DNA of 64,000 bases from G965230615 sp965230615 (GCA_965230615.1 OZ246012.1:1550001-1614000), one strand, 5' to 3'. Shown: positions 45,692 through 56,375, numbered from the stretch's first letter. Notes: a model not told the origin generated them from the letters alone. Numbers and translations are program-made.

Positions 45692-46516
45692 CTACAACGG
45701 CTGACAGTGGATATTACATACTTTGAATAAGCCGGCTTGCTCAATAATTGCCAAGTAAATATTACAGCCATGAATGCTCATACCATTAGGCGTGCAGACA
45801 CTCACCGCTTGAAACCTTGCTTCACCACGCCTAGCATCCCTGTTAACGCCTTCGGGTAGTGCCATTTCACCAAAACACTTTTTAGCGCCCGCCTCACCCA
45901 CATAGACTGATATCACTTCGATATGATCGGCATAGTCAAATGTGCCGTAATCTTGCTCTAATGCGCCCCAGTATTCACTTAGCCATGTCTCGCTATGCTT
46001 CTGTGCTATTTGCTCTGCAAACATGGTCGATAACAATGTGAAGTTTTTTCTCACCAGATTGCTTGCAAAATACTGCGTATAAGCCCTGATACGCTCGTGT
46101 AAATTCGCCGCTTCTGCTAAATTCCCAACCACCTTCAGCTGAGTATAAGGCCGCAACTCGATATAATATTCACCCGCCTCATCTTGCTCAAGACTGGACT
46201 CATCAACGGCAGCACAATAATCTTCGGCAATATTGATATCCTTATAGATAAAGTTATTGAATGCGAGAATATAATTTTCAGGATCTTTAAATAAATCAGC
46301 CTCAATATCAACCTCTTGCTGACCATCTTGGGTTTTTATCACAAACAAGTCTTCGACTTGCAGAAAGTATAAAGCCTGTTCCATATCAGTCGCTGTGACA
46401 TCACTTGATGTGCTGCTGGCATTGGCTTTAAAAATAGCCATAACATCGGCTAAGGATAACTGCTTATGCGCCTGTAACTGCTGTAAAAAAGCTTTATGTT
46501 GTTTCGGTATTGTCAC
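45692..46516 (-). CDS. Unknown protein downstream of the Rhs gene, possible immunity protein with NTF2-like C-terminus
   Basis: This 274-residue acidic, cytoplasmic-looking protein has no signal peptide or membrane helix. An N-terminal part (1-85) resembles a small helical domain. The C-terminal part (about 140-274) has RIRAYTQYFASNLVRKNFTLLSTMF, DYGTFDYADHIEVISVYVGE, RRGEARFQ and a final AGLFKVCNIHC strand, a pattern compatible with an NTF2-like cone fold. It starts with GTG at 46516, preceded by GGGGAG at seven bases. It lies 76 bases after the giant Rhs-type toxin gene on the same strand, the normal place for a cognate immunity gene. No family was recognised with confidence, so the immunity role rests on position only. 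Confidence 0.6.
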   Translation of the reverse strand: MTIPKQHKAFLQQLQAHKQLSLADVMAIFKANASSTSSDVTATDMEQALYFLQVEDLFVIKTQDGQQEVDIEADLFKDPENYILAFNNFIYKDINIAEDYCAAVDESSLEQDEAGEYYIELRPYTQLKVVGNLAEAANLHERIRAYTQYFASNLVRKNFTLLSTMFAEQIAQKHSETWLSEYWGALEQDYGTFDYADHIEVISVYVGEAGAKKCFGEMALPEGVNRDARRGEARFQAVSVCTPNGMSIHGCNIYLAIIEQAGLFKVCNIHCQPL

Positions 46517-46536
46517 TTTATGACTCCCCAGATAGC

Positions 46537-46563
46537 GAAAGAGCGGCCTCTAGCCGCTCTTTC
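46537..46563 (-). terminator. Hairpin between the Rhs-type gene and its downstream neighbour
   Basis: A perfect 11-base stem (GAAAGAGCGGC at 46537-46547 with GCCGCTCTTTC at 46553-46563) has a five-base loop. It starts 30 bases after the Rhs gene stop, and only a short U-run follows. It may attenuate, leaving partial read-through to the next gene, whose ribosome site is directly downstream. Confidence 0.6.
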
Positions 46564-46592
46564 TTATATAGCACTATTTTAATAAATGAATA

Positions 46593-49500
46593 CTAGAATG
46601 CACTTACCATAATCGGTACTACACCTTTTTTGACAGCTTCCCTTGCCAACAGCCTGGATAGTTCAGCTTGATTTCGTCTTGAGCTCTTCTTACCACCATT
46701 GTATAGCGCTAAGAATACCGCTGTTCTTGAATAAACCCTATCTTTGGCGAAGCGTATAATCTGATTAAATTGGTTCTTGTTATAGCCTCCGTTCTTCACA
46801 TAGGCATTATAGAACGTGGTCAATGACAACTTGCTCTCACCAATCAAATAAGCCTTGATGCGTCGCTTACCTTTTCTACCCAGATCTTTCGGCTCTGTTT
46901 TACTCAACATAAAATCTGGCTTTGATGAACCTGCTGGCGCAAATGCGCCGCCACCGCCTGGGCAACCAAATCCATTCGCCGAGGCAAAGCCACCACTGAT
47001 TGTTGGCTCAAACCAGACAATTTCTCTAAAGGTGTCAGGGATCGTCGAGCAAATAAAGTCTTGTATTTTTTGCTCCCAGATACGGCCAGCTTCGCGTGTA
47101 CTATCGACGCCTATAAAGCCCCAAGGATTGAAGGAGCTTAAAGCCGTGAAATTTTTCAGCGCACTAAGAACCAGTGAACCGATAATGCTTCTGGCCTTAT
47201 CAATTAAATAGTCTTTCGCAATATTGACCGCAATAGAGCGTAATGTTGCTTGAATATTAATACTGATATTCACACTCACCAAGGTAAAGCGACCTGTTGG
47301 ATCAGAGAACAAATACGGATTCGCATTAGCAAATAGATATCGGTTCAGGCTCTCTGGCTCGCGCAAATCTGGCTCTGCTGGATCTGCTGATAAAAAGCGG
47401 CCTGTTACAGGGTCATAATCGCGCGCCCTAACATGGTACAAACCTGTTGCTGCTTCCTGCCATTGACCATGAAAGCGGAAGTCGCCACCAGCAGCAGCTG
47501 GTAAGCTCATATCGCCAGTTTGATCAAGCTGACCACCGAAGGCATCATATTTTACTGAACCCAGTAAATTACCGGCTGCATCGGTGATACCGATAACCGA
47601 ACCTAGCCCATCGGTTAAATAGTAAACCGTGGTACTGCCATCGGTTCTTTGCAGTGGCGCATCACCGGCATAAACATAGCTTTGCATAATGTTATCACTC
47701 GCATCCAAAATAGCCTGCGGATTATCTAAGCCACCTGCAACAGAAGGCACGGTTAAAAAGCGACGGCTGTTACTAGCATCGCTAGCTGCAATACGGCGAC
47801 CTGCATGATCATATTCATAATCAATCGTGCTGCCTCCTGCCAGAGCAACTGAGCTGATTTGACCTGCAAAATTATGACTCAGGCCAGCATCAAGTCCGCT
47901 ACGATCAATGCTGCTAACACGACCATCTGCATCATAGCTATAACTTTGTGTTTCACCACCAGTGGCAGACTGTAAGCGATGGCCTGCAGCATAGCTATAA
48001 TCAGTTCTCACACCATCGACAATCCTAGCAGTACGATTACCCACAAGATCATATTCATACTGAATGCGGCGGCTTAGTGTGCTACTAGCATCGAAGAACT
48101 GCTCATCAATAACGCGTAGCGCACTATCATAGTTGATATCGACAAAACTACCATCCTGCCAAGTCACTCGGCTTGGCTCTCCCCCGATATTACGGGTATA
48201 GCTGACTGAGCTAATCACTGCACCACTGCCATTGGTATGCTCTACCAGCATAATTTGATCACGCAAATTATAGGTATAACTTGTGGTAATGCCATTTGGC
48301 ATGGCCCGTGATATTAAACGACCTGCTGCATCATAGCTGAAGTCAGTGATACCTGAATTTGGATCGGTAATACGCGTCAAACGACCTGCACCATCATATT
48401 CATATTGCGTCGTCTGTGTTGTTGTTGCCGCACTATTGCTAATGATCTGCGATGTGATACGACCAACACCATCATAAGCATAATCTACAGTCGCGCCAGC
48501 GCTACTCTCGAAGCTGGTAATATTGCCATTCGCGTTATAAGTAAAATTAGCTGTACCTAAGGCATCGCTTGCCGACAATAAATTACTACTGGCATCCCAG
48601 ATAAAACTAAAGCTCTCACTACTACCGCGCTGGTCACTTACGATCCTACCAAGAGTATCGTAAGCCAATGTCTTCACCGTACCCGATGACAAAGTCACTG
48701 ATGCTATTTCACGGCTGGCATTATAGGCAAATTGTTTAGCTGCACCATCACCCAGCGTCATTGAGGCAATATCACCAAAACTATCATAAGTGAAGCTAAT
48801 GGTTTCGCCTTCAGCATCTTCAATTGTGCTTAAGCCATCAGTTCCATAACTATAATCAGCAAGCTGGCCAGCATAATCGGTAGCACTAATTAGGCGACCT
48901 TCAGCATCGTAACTGTAGTTACGTACTCTACCCGCCTCATCCGTAAATGATGTCGGTAAATCAGTACCATCGAGAACGGCTGTCGGCGCAAGATATGTCC
49001 AACGCTGATCAGTGCCATCTGGATTTACCATGCGTGTCACTAAGCCCTGTGAATTGGTTTCGGTGGTGAAATTACGTAACAACGGGTCAATTGTCATCGA
49101 GCTGGTCGGCGTATAGCTGAAAGACCATGTTCGGCCTGAACCGTCGGTCATACTACGACGTTGATCATTTGGATAATAACTAAACTCCGTTCTCTCAGTC
49201 TCAGCAGAAACTACGGCTGTTACGCGGCCACTCCGATCCATCTCATATGTCGTCGTATTACCCATTGGGTCCGTTTCTGTGCTTAAGCGTCCAGCCGCAT
49301 CATAAGTGAAGCTGGTACGGCCGCCTAAGGCATCGACTTCCGTTATAACACGACCTGCAGCATCATATTCCCAGTCCACAGAAGAACCATCGATTTGCAT
49401 AATACTTTGTGGCGCACCACGAACACTCAATTCGCGTTCTATACGTGGAATGGTTGAGCCTTCGAAAGACGTCCAATCATTGCCCAAGCCATAACTTTGT

Positions 49501-52500
49501 GTAAACGACAGCCCATCACTGTAGTTAAAGCTGGTTTCACGGCCCATTGCATCATAGGAAAAGTTTGCTGTGATACCGCCGCGGGTATAAGACGTGACTT
49601 TTCCAGCTCCATCGTGAGTGAAGTCAGTCACTATGCCCGACTCGTCCGTGATTGTATTGATAAAGCCGTTACTATTATAACTAAAGCTCAGCTCACCAAA
49701 TGGCCCTGTTTCAGTCGCAGGACGACCTGCAGCATCATAAGTGTACTGACCGATGACAAAACCACCATCGAGTGTCTGCGACAGAATATTACCCGTCGCA
49801 TCGTAGGTGCTGGTTAACTGTGCACCTGTCGGTGAGTTAATTGTCAAAACATTACCATTAGCATCATAGGTATAAGAGGTTGTGAAATCAGCCGGATCTT
49901 CACCCAGCTCAAACGGTTCGGTCACTGACAACAAATTACCATTGGCATCCCAGGTCTGGCTTGTCACATTGCCTTCTGGGTCTGTTTCCTGAATAACGTT
50001 ACCATTGGTATCATAAACATAGCTGACCGTATTACCTAAGCCATCGGTCTGACTAATAACATTACCTTCATCATCATAAACATAAGTCACACTACGCCCC
50101 GTCGCATCAATGCTTGTTTGACTGCGGCCGACAAGATCATATTGTGCAGTAACACAACCTGATTCGGTACACGACTCTGTCACACGACCACTCGGGTCAT
50201 AATCAAAGCTCGTTTCTAAACGGCCATCTGGCAAACGTATTGACTCCAAGTGATGCGGAATAGCTGCAAAGTATTGATATGCCGTAGTTTCATTTAATTG
50301 ATTACTAAAACTCACCAAGTCGCCATTCGCATCGTATTGATAAGCCACACTATTACCCAGTGGATCAATAATTTGTATGATGCGACCTTGGCCATCGCGG
50401 ACAAACTGCACACCTGCACCTGCGGAATTTGTTACACCACTATTACTAATAAACAATTGTCCGCCACTGCTATCACCAATGCGTCTTATGCCCGCATTAA
50501 TATCAACATCAAACTCACGGCCATCAATAGTGGTTAAGCGTACCCGCGTTGGTTCCCAAGGGTCGCCAAAACGATCATCGCCCAGATCATAGGTTATGGT
50601 ATTAGAGCCATTGAGATAGACAACATTACTGCTTTCTAAAGGCACCAGTGTTGCACCCGGGATGCCATCGACTTGCGTAAAACTCATTTGCCCCAAGCAA
50701 CCACCACCAATCAGGCTACCAAACCCTGAGAAGCTAGCAACCGGTCGAAACTCGTAAAACTCACGATCACTAATGCGGACTTCAGTGACGTGATCGGCTA
50801 ACTCAACCGCCTGACTACAAGGAATATTGAAAAAGCCACCTGAACCCACAACATCCCAACCTTCACCCGGCTCACGATTATTGGTGTATCGACCTTGTCG
50901 GACCTCAAGATTCCAGCCAATACCTAAATCACGCCCCGTCTTCACACGGCTGTCGTAGTTACGTTCAATGGTTATTGGAATACCCGCCAACGGCACAATC
51001 ATATCGGTAAAGCTTAGCTGTACAACCCCTGGCTTTAATTCACCATCGACTTGAATATCGACAATGTCCTGACTGCTGAGGCCATTAATATCTTCAGCAA
51101 TCAATGCCAAACGGTATAGTCCATTGCTTAGCATACTGGCATCGACTGCACCTAAACTTGCATTAAGCACTTCATTATTACTGGCAACTAACTCAGCGAA
51201 TTGATTCGTTCCTGATGGCGCAATCAATAAGCGATATTCAAATAAGTTAGCATCGCTCACCGTACCAATAACATCCGTTAAACTCATTAGTTGTTGCTGT
51301 TCTGTCGGCGTTGCAATGATAGCCGTTGGCGCTGTGCTATCACTGGCGTCTCTAACTCGCACAAAGCTATCCACAACTTGCGAGCGCCCATCAGCAGATA
51401 AAACCGTCACTGTAATCGGATAAGCACCTGGTGCAGTCGCACTAAAACTTGCTGTATTATTAGTCACAGGCAAATTGGTTGTATCTTGCACGACAGTAAT
51501 CGCAGGACTGGTCGCACCTGCCACCTGCACCTGAATACTGACCACTTGATCTGGGTCGGCAATTTCAGGACTGATAATGACCTGCACATCAAATGCCGGC
51601 AACTCAGCAGTCACATTAACAGGGAAACTTTGCTCAACAAAAGATTCAGCATCACTTGCTCGCACAACCACACTTTGCGAACCAACCTGACTGGCCTCAG
51701 GCACCCAGCTAATAACGCCTGAAGCTGCATCAATTGTCATACCCACCGGTGCCACAGTCAAACTAAAGCTCAAGGTATCATTGTCCACATCGGATGCTAT
51801 CACCGTGTACTCATAGTTAAAGCCTACAGTCGCTGTGACAACAGGCACACTATTGATTTGTGGCGGGCTATTTGGTACTGCCGATATCACATTAATACTA
51901 AAGGTTTGAGTGGCAAAAGCGCCATTGCCATCATCAACACGTATGGCAACATCATTCAAACCCAATTGCGCCGCTGTCGGTGTCCAGCTAAGCAAACCAC
52001 TTACTGCATCAATCGTCATACCCACCGGTGCCACAGTCAAACTAAAGCTCAAGGTATCACCATTCACATCAGATGCTATCACCGCATAGCTATATAAGCT
52101 GCCTTCTTCAGCGCTAGTACTTGGCGAGCTGGTAATCGTCGGCGGCTCATTTTGAGTCGTTAACAGCACAACAATGGTGAAGCTTTGTGTAGCAAAGCCA
52201 CCATTACCATCGTCAACACGCACCACCACTGGATTATCACCTGTCTGAGTACTATTCGGCGTCCAACTTAACAAGCCGCTACTTACATTAATACTCATGC
52301 CTGCTGGCGCTGTTGTCAGACTAAAAGTCAAGGTATCATTATTAGGATCCGTAGCATTCACATCATATGTATAAAGCGTATCCACTTCTGCATTACCTGG
52401 GGGCGCACTGGTAATTTGTGGTGGTTGATTATCAACTTCATCAATAACATTAATGTTGAAGCTTTGTGTTGCAAAACCACCTTCATCATCATCGACACGA

Positions 52501-55500
52501 ACAACAACACTATTAGCGCCCAACTGTGACTGGTTTGGTGTCCAGCTTATCGCACCCGTATTCGCATTAACTGTCATTCCCGCTGGGGCGACTGATAAAG
52601 AAAACGTTAACGGATCACTTTCTGGATCACTTGCTTGTGCATTATAACTATATAACTCATCGACAATGGCATTGCTTGATGGCGTACTGTTAAAGACCGG
52701 CGACTGATTAGGTGGTGCTGCAGTGACTGTTATCACGAAAGATTGTGAGTCATCACCACCATTACCATCACTGACTTCGACAGTAACGGTATTGTCACCA
52801 AGCTGAGCATTAATAGGCGTCCAACTGATAAGACCACTATTCGGATCAATTGTCATACCCGATGGGGCTACCGTTAAACTAAATAATAAGCCATCACCAT
52901 CAAGATCAGCTGCATTGACATCATACTGATAAAGCGCATCTTCTTGTGCTGTGGTTAATGGCGAGCTATTGATCGTCGGCGCACGATTGCCAAAATTCAC
53001 GCCCACTGAAAAGCTTTGCGTATCAAATAAATCAGTCGCATCAGTCACACGCACAACAACATTTTGTGTACCAACCTGCGCTTCTGTCGGCTGCCATGCA
53101 ATCAAACCGGATACCGGATCAATACTCATCCCGGCTGGCGCAACATCCAAACTAAAAACTAAAGCATCGTTATTACCATCGCTTGCTAACACCTGGTATT
53201 GATACACAGCATCGGTTTGTGCTGTCAACACAGGTGATGAATTAATTTGTGGAGCAACCGGCGAGCCTGTCACAATCACTGTAAATGATTGCTCCTGGAA
53301 TAAGCCGCCATTATCAGTCACACGAATCGTAACCGGCTGGTTACCTACCTGGTCTACCGTTGGTGTCCACTCAACCAAGCCATTATTACTAATGGTCATA
53401 CCTGCTGGTGCTTGCGGCAAAGAAAATGCCTGAGCATCGCCGGTGTCTACATCCACCACGGTTACTTGATAGCTGTATAAAACACCCTCATCAGCAGATA
53501 AAACAGGCTCTGAGTTAATCAGCGGCTCATCATTAACATTAGCAACGGTTATCGTGAAAGTCTGCTCGGCAAATAATCCAGCGGCATCGCTTACACGCAA
53601 GGTCACATTATTGCTGCCCACATTACCATTGACCGGCAGCCACTGTATCAAACCTGTTTGCGGGTCAATATTTAGTGCAGCAGGTGCGGCAATAATAGAG
53701 AATGTTAGAGTATCACTCGCATTTGGATCAGTTGCAGTCACAGTAAAGCTATAGGCCTGATCTTCTGTTGCATCAGGCAGGCTAGTAATGCTGAATACAG
53801 GCGGCTGGTTTTGTTCGGCAACAAATACATTAAAAGACTGTGATGTTGCGGCATTACGAGTATCCGACACCACCACCACAACTTCATTAGCGCCTGTCTG
53901 CTGTGCGGTTGGCGTCCAGTTAATTAAGCCTGTACTTGGATTAATCGTCATCCCTTCGGGAAAAGTACCTAATGAATAGGTAATGACATCTGCAGCATTG
54001 GCATCTGTTGCTGATACTTGATATGCATATAGCTCATCAACCGTTGCTTGCGTAACCGGTGTGCTATTAATGGCTGGTGGGAAATTACGTTCAATCACAT
54101 TGATCGTAAATGATTGAGCATCTTGTAAACCACTCGTGTCACTGACAACAACTGTTACTGACTGATTACCCGCCTGCCCTTCTGCTGGCGTCCAGTTAAT
54201 CAAGCCACTACTTACATCAATTGTCATGCCACTTGGTGATGAGTTTAATCCATAGGTTAAAACATCACCAATATCCGGATCGATACCAATCACTTGATAG
54301 CTATATTGTTGTAATTCAGTGGCCTCTGTTGGTGGCACGCTAGAAATAATCGGCGCCTGATTCACATTAGCGACATTGATCGAAAACACCTGCTCGGCAA
54401 ATAAACCCTGGTTATCTGCAACCCGCACAATAACCGTTTGCTCACCGACCTGTGCATTAATCGGTGTCCAATCAATCACACCCGTGCTAGCATCAATAAT
54501 CATACCTGTCGGCGCAACCTGCAAAGAGAAACTTAAACGCTCTCTTGGATCGGGGTCAGTTGCATCCACATCATAGCTATAGGCAACACCTTCGGTCGCG
54601 GCAGTAACAGGTGTTGAGGTGACTTGTGGCGGCCGATTATTGACATTAAAACGACGCGCTGTTGGTGTTGCAGTAATTTCACGTGACCGACAGACTTCAC
54701 GACCCGCATTATCCAATTCTGCAACCACGTAGAAATAAGGTGTATCCAATTCTAAACCAAGGTCCAGATACGTTGAAAAACGGCTGTCTGTCACGGCGAT
54801 GCGTGTATATGGGCCACCTTCAGTTAAGCTACGATAGACGGCATATTGATTTGCCCCTGAATCAGTCCACGTTAACTGCACTTTAGTAAATTTAGGTCTA
54901 GCTGCTAGGTCAGACAAACAGTTACATAAGGCATCAGAAGCATCTCGCACACGCACCTGAGTAACTGAGGTATCGGTAAGATTTGACTGCCCACTACTTG
55001 GGAACGATATCGCTGTATTATCTTCGACTTGCAAACGTATTAAATGATCGCCAAGCCCAAGCGCCTGTAATTGTGTTGTGGCGTCAATCAGATCGCCGCT
55101 AGCATCATCAAACTGCAGATCGTTATCTAAATCCCAACGATATGCTGTAATACTATCCGCAGGCGAACCCGGCTCACTTAAACCATCATCTGGGTTAATA
55201 GAGCCCCGCCCATCCAAACGCCAAGGTGTATTTTGTGGGCAGAATAAATAAGGACCACCGGCATCAGCTGTTGGCTGTAATGGCGGTGTATTCACATTAA
55301 TAACAATTGTTGCTTCCGCACTTAATGGTGTTTCGCTATCATCTATCACTCTCAAGGTAACAGGGAACTCACCTAAAACTGGAAATGATGTACTGGCAAG
55401 CGGGCCTGACACATCAAATGTACCATCATTATCAAGGTCCCATTCCCAGCTAATAATTGAGCGCCCCTCAATTAAGTGGAATGAGTTTGAACCGTCTAAA

Positions 55501-56375
55501 GCAATTGCCTGCCCGGCCACCGCTGGATTAGGTGTTGCCTGGGCAACAGCCACCAAATCACCTGTTGGACGTTGATTAAGAATCTCATCAACCTTAATCG
55601 ATAAAATGGCGGCAGTAAAAGACTCAGCAACCAAACCGCCTCGGCGTAAAAATGATAAATCCCATGCCGCACCACCATTTTGTAATGCCAGATCAACATA
55701 GTGCGCTATGGTCGCACCACTACCTGAAATGGCTCTAGGGTTAGTACATGTTGTAAAACCGCCTGAACCATCAGCGATATAGCCAACCCCCTGGCTATCC
55801 ATACCCAAGGCATTCGTACCATCCTCACAGCGGATACGAGCATTGATGACAGCATTTAATAAAGCGCGGTTTTCACCCAAAGCAGTTAAAACGGTATCGA
55901 ATGTAATCGAGCTTTGTGTGTTATCACGGTCTTCGTCAGTTGCCAGAATAATGTTTACTGCAGCACCATTACGGCGTGGATATTGATCTAGTGCGAATTG
56001 AATCCCACGCCAACCATCTTCTGTACCACCATTAATTACCAATCCCTGTGCTGCTGTAATAAATTCATCAGCGCTGCCCAGCAAATCATCACCCACATTA
56101 AAGCTACGTGGCACAACCGAACGGCTACCATAGCCAACCAGGCCATATTCGTTAGCCTGACCTTCACTACCAATACCAAATTGTAAGAGGCTATTTTCTA
56201 ATAGCGGCACAACCTCTCGTATCCAGGACTGTTCGCCTGACATAGACCCCGACTCGTCTATTACGACAATTACATCGGCAGCAACAGGACTGTTGCTTTG
56301 CGCTTGCACATTACTGGCAAACAATAGCAGTAACATCATTGTTACAGGAAAAAATTTCATTAAGAAACTGATCAT
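46593..56375 (-). CDS. Secreted giant VWA-PKD-Ig-repeat-Rhs protein with PD-(D/E)XK-like toxin tip
   Basis: This is a protein of about 3260 residues. A Sec signal peptide (MISFLMKFFPVTMMLLLLFASNVQAQ) is followed by a VWA domain with MIDAS DESGS at 40-44, two PKD-like domains and an Fn3-like domain. Eleven Ig-like repeats of about 92 residues (P-P-x-I-x-S-x-P start, M-x-I-x-x-x-x-G-x-I-x-W-x-P centre) span 51610-54632. A linker and an Rhs/YD-repeat shell follow, with the core end RFLSADPAEPDLREPESLNRY and SDPTGRF near 47290. The final 230 residues differ and carry WEQKI, KPDFML and IGESK, the E, D and ExK of a PD-(D/E)XK nuclease. The frame opens at 56447, but the ATG at 56375 follows AGGGTGG. 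A secreted polymorphic toxin or adhesin is inferred. Confidence 0.88.
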   Translation of the reverse strand: MISFLMKFFPVTMMLLLLFASNVQAQSNSPVAADVIVVIDESGSMSGEQSWIREVVPLLENSLLQFGIGSEGQANEYGLVGYGSRSVVPRSFNVGDDLLGSADEFITAAQGLVINGGTEDGWRGIQFALDQYPRRNGAAVNIILATDEDRDNTQSSITFDTVLTALGENRALLNAVINARIRCEDGTNALGMDSQGVGYIADGSGGFTTCTNPRAISGSGATIAHYVDLALQNGGAAWDLSFLRRGGLVAESFTAAILSIKVDEILNQRPTGDLVAVAQATPNPAVAGQAIALDGSNSFHLIEGRSIISWEWDLDNDGTFDVSGPLASTSFPVLGEFPVTLRVIDDSETPLSAEATIVINVNTPPLQPTADAGGPYLFCPQNTPWRLDGRGSINPDDGLSEPGSPADSITAYRWDLDNDLQFDDASGDLIDATTQLQALGLGDHLIRLQVEDNTAISFPSSGQSNLTDTSVTQVRVRDASDALCNCLSDLAARPKFTKVQLTWTDSGANQYAVYRSLTEGGPYTRIAVTDSRFSTYLDLGLELDTPYFYVVAELDNAGREVCRSREITATPTARRFNVNNRPPQVTSTPVTAATEGVAYSYDVDATDPDPRERLSFSLQVAPTGMIIDASTGVIDWTPINAQVGEQTVIVRVADNQGLFAEQVFSINVANVNQAPIISSVPPTEATELQQYSYQVIGIDPDIGDVLTYGLNSSPSGMTIDVSSGLINWTPAEGQAGNQSVTVVVSDTSGLQDAQSFTINVIERNFPPAINSTPVTQATVDELYAYQVSATDANAADVITYSLGTFPEGMTINPSTGLINWTPTAQQTGANEVVVVVSDTRNAATSQSFNVFVAEQNQPPVFSITSLPDATEDQAYSFTVTATDPNASDTLTFSIIAAPAALNIDPQTGLIQWLPVNGNVGSNNVTLRVSDAAGLFAEQTFTITVANVNDEPLINSEPVLSADEGVLYSYQVTVVDVDTGDAQAFSLPQAPAGMTISNNGLVEWTPTVDQVGNQPVTIRVTDNGGLFQEQSFTVIVTGSPVAPQINSSPVLTAQTDAVYQYQVLASDGNNDALVFSLDVAPAGMSIDPVSGLIAWQPTEAQVGTQNVVVRVTDATDLFDTQSFSVGVNFGNRAPTINSSPLTTAQEDALYQYDVNAADLDGDGLLFSLTVAPSGMTIDPNSGLISWTPINAQLGDNTVTVEVSDGNGGDDSQSFVITVTAAPPNQSPVFNSTPSSNAIVDELYSYNAQASDPESDPLTFSLSVAPAGMTVNANTGAISWTPNQSQLGANSVVVRVDDDEGGFATQSFNINVIDEVDNQPPQITSAPPGNAEVDTLYTYDVNATDPNNDTLTFSLTTAPAGMSINVSSGLLSWTPNSTQTGDNPVVVRVDDGNGGFATQSFTIVVLLTTQNEPPTITSSPSTSAEEGSLYSYAVIASDVNGDTLSFSLTVAPVGMTIDAVSGLLSWTPTAAQLGLNDVAIRVDDGNGAFATQTFSINVISAVPNSPPQINSVPVVTATVGFNYEYTVIASDVDNDTLSFSLTVAPVGMTIDAASGVISWVPEASQVGSQSVVVRASDAESFVEQSFPVNVTAELPAFDVQVIISPEIADPDQVVSIQVQVAGATSPAITVVQDTTNLPVTNNTASFSATAPGAYPITVTVLSADGRSQVVDSFVRVRDASDSTAPTAIIATPTEQQQLMSLTDVIGTVSDANLFEYRLLIAPSGTNQFAELVASNNEVLNASLGAVDASMLSNGLYRLALIAEDINGLSSQDIVDIQVDGELKPGVVQLSFTDMIVPLAGIPITIERNYDSRVKTGRDLGIGWNLEVRQGRYTNNREPGEGWDVVGSGGFFNIPCSQAVELADHVTEVRISDREFYEFRPVASFSGFGSLIGGGCLGQMSFTQVDGIPGATLVPLESSNVVYLNGSNTITYDLGDDRFGDPWEPTRVRLTTIDGREFDVDINAGIRRIGDSSGGQLFISNSGVTNSAGAGVQFVRDGQGRIIQIIDPLGNSVAYQYDANGDLVSFSNQLNETTAYQYFAAIPHHLESIRLPDGRLETSFDYDPSGRVTESCTESGCVTAQYDLVGRSQTSIDATGRSVTYVYDDEGNVISQTDGLGNTVSYVYDTNGNVIQETDPEGNVTSQTWDANGNLLSVTEPFELGEDPADFTTSYTYDANGNVLTINSPTGAQLTSTYDATGNILSQTLDGGFVIGQYTYDAAGRPATETGPFGELSFSYNSNGFINTITDESGIVTDFTHDGAGKVTSYTRGGITANFSYDAMGRETSFNYSDGLSFTQSYGLGNDWTSFEGSTIPRIERELSVRGAPQSIMQIDGSSVDWEYDAAGRVITEVDALGGRTSFTYDAAGRLSTETDPMGNTTTYEMDRSGRVTAVVSAETERTEFSYYPNDQRRSMTDGSGRTWSFSYTPTSSMTIDPLLRNFTTETNSQGLVTRMVNPDGTDQRWTYLAPTAVLDGTDLPTSFTDEAGRVRNYSYDAEGRLISATDYAGQLADYSYGTDGLSTIEDAEGETISFTYDSFGDIASMTLGDGAAKQFAYNASREIASVTLSSGTVKTLAYDTLGRIVSDQRGSSESFSFIWDASSNLLSASDALGTANFTYNANGNITSFESSAGATVDYAYDGVGRITSQIISNSAATTTQTTQYEYDGAGRLTRITDPNSGITDFSYDAAGRLISRAMPNGITTSYTYNLRDQIMLVEHTNGSGAVISSVSYTRNIGGEPSRVTWQDGSFVDINYDSALRVIDEQFFDASSTLSRRIQYEYDLVGNRTARIVDGVRTDYSYAAGHRLQSATGGETQSYSYDADGRVSSIDRSGLDAGLSHNFAGQISSVALAGGSTIDYEYDHAGRRIAASDASNSRRFLTVPSVAGGLDNPQAILDASDNIMQSYVYAGDAPLQRTDGSTTVYYLTDGLGSVIGITDAAGNLLGSVKYDAFGGQLDQTGDMSLPAAAGGDFRFHGQWQEAATGLYHVRARDYDPVTGRFLSADPAEPDLREPESLNRYLFANANPYLFSDPTGRFTLVSVNISINIQATLRSIAVNIAKDYLIDKARSIIGSLVLSALKNFTALSSFNPWGFIGVDSTREAGRIWEQKIQDFICSTIPDTFREIVWFEPTISGGFASANGFGCPGGGGAFAPAGSSKPDFMLSKTEPKDLGRKGKRRIKAYLIGESKLSLTTFYNAYVKNGGYNKNQFNQIIRFAKDRVYSRTAVFLALYNGGKKSSRRNQAELSRLLAREAVKKGVVPIMVSAF
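51610..54632 (-). repeat. Eleven tandem Ig-like repeats inside the Rhs-type gene
   Basis: Eleven copies of about 275 bases each encode putative-Ig/cadherin-like modules. Most copies have diverged, but the last two share a 45-base identical run (51736-51780 and 52015-52059, offset 279 bases), a sign of recent duplication or gene conversion. The region sets the length of the stalk between the VWA head and the Rhs shell. Confidence 0.85.

Noticed and set aside
51610..54632. Evenly spaced repeats considered as a CRISPR or mobile-element array
   Set aside because: The 275-base units stay in one reading frame and encode Ig-like domains. Spacer-like variable blocks and cas genes are absent.
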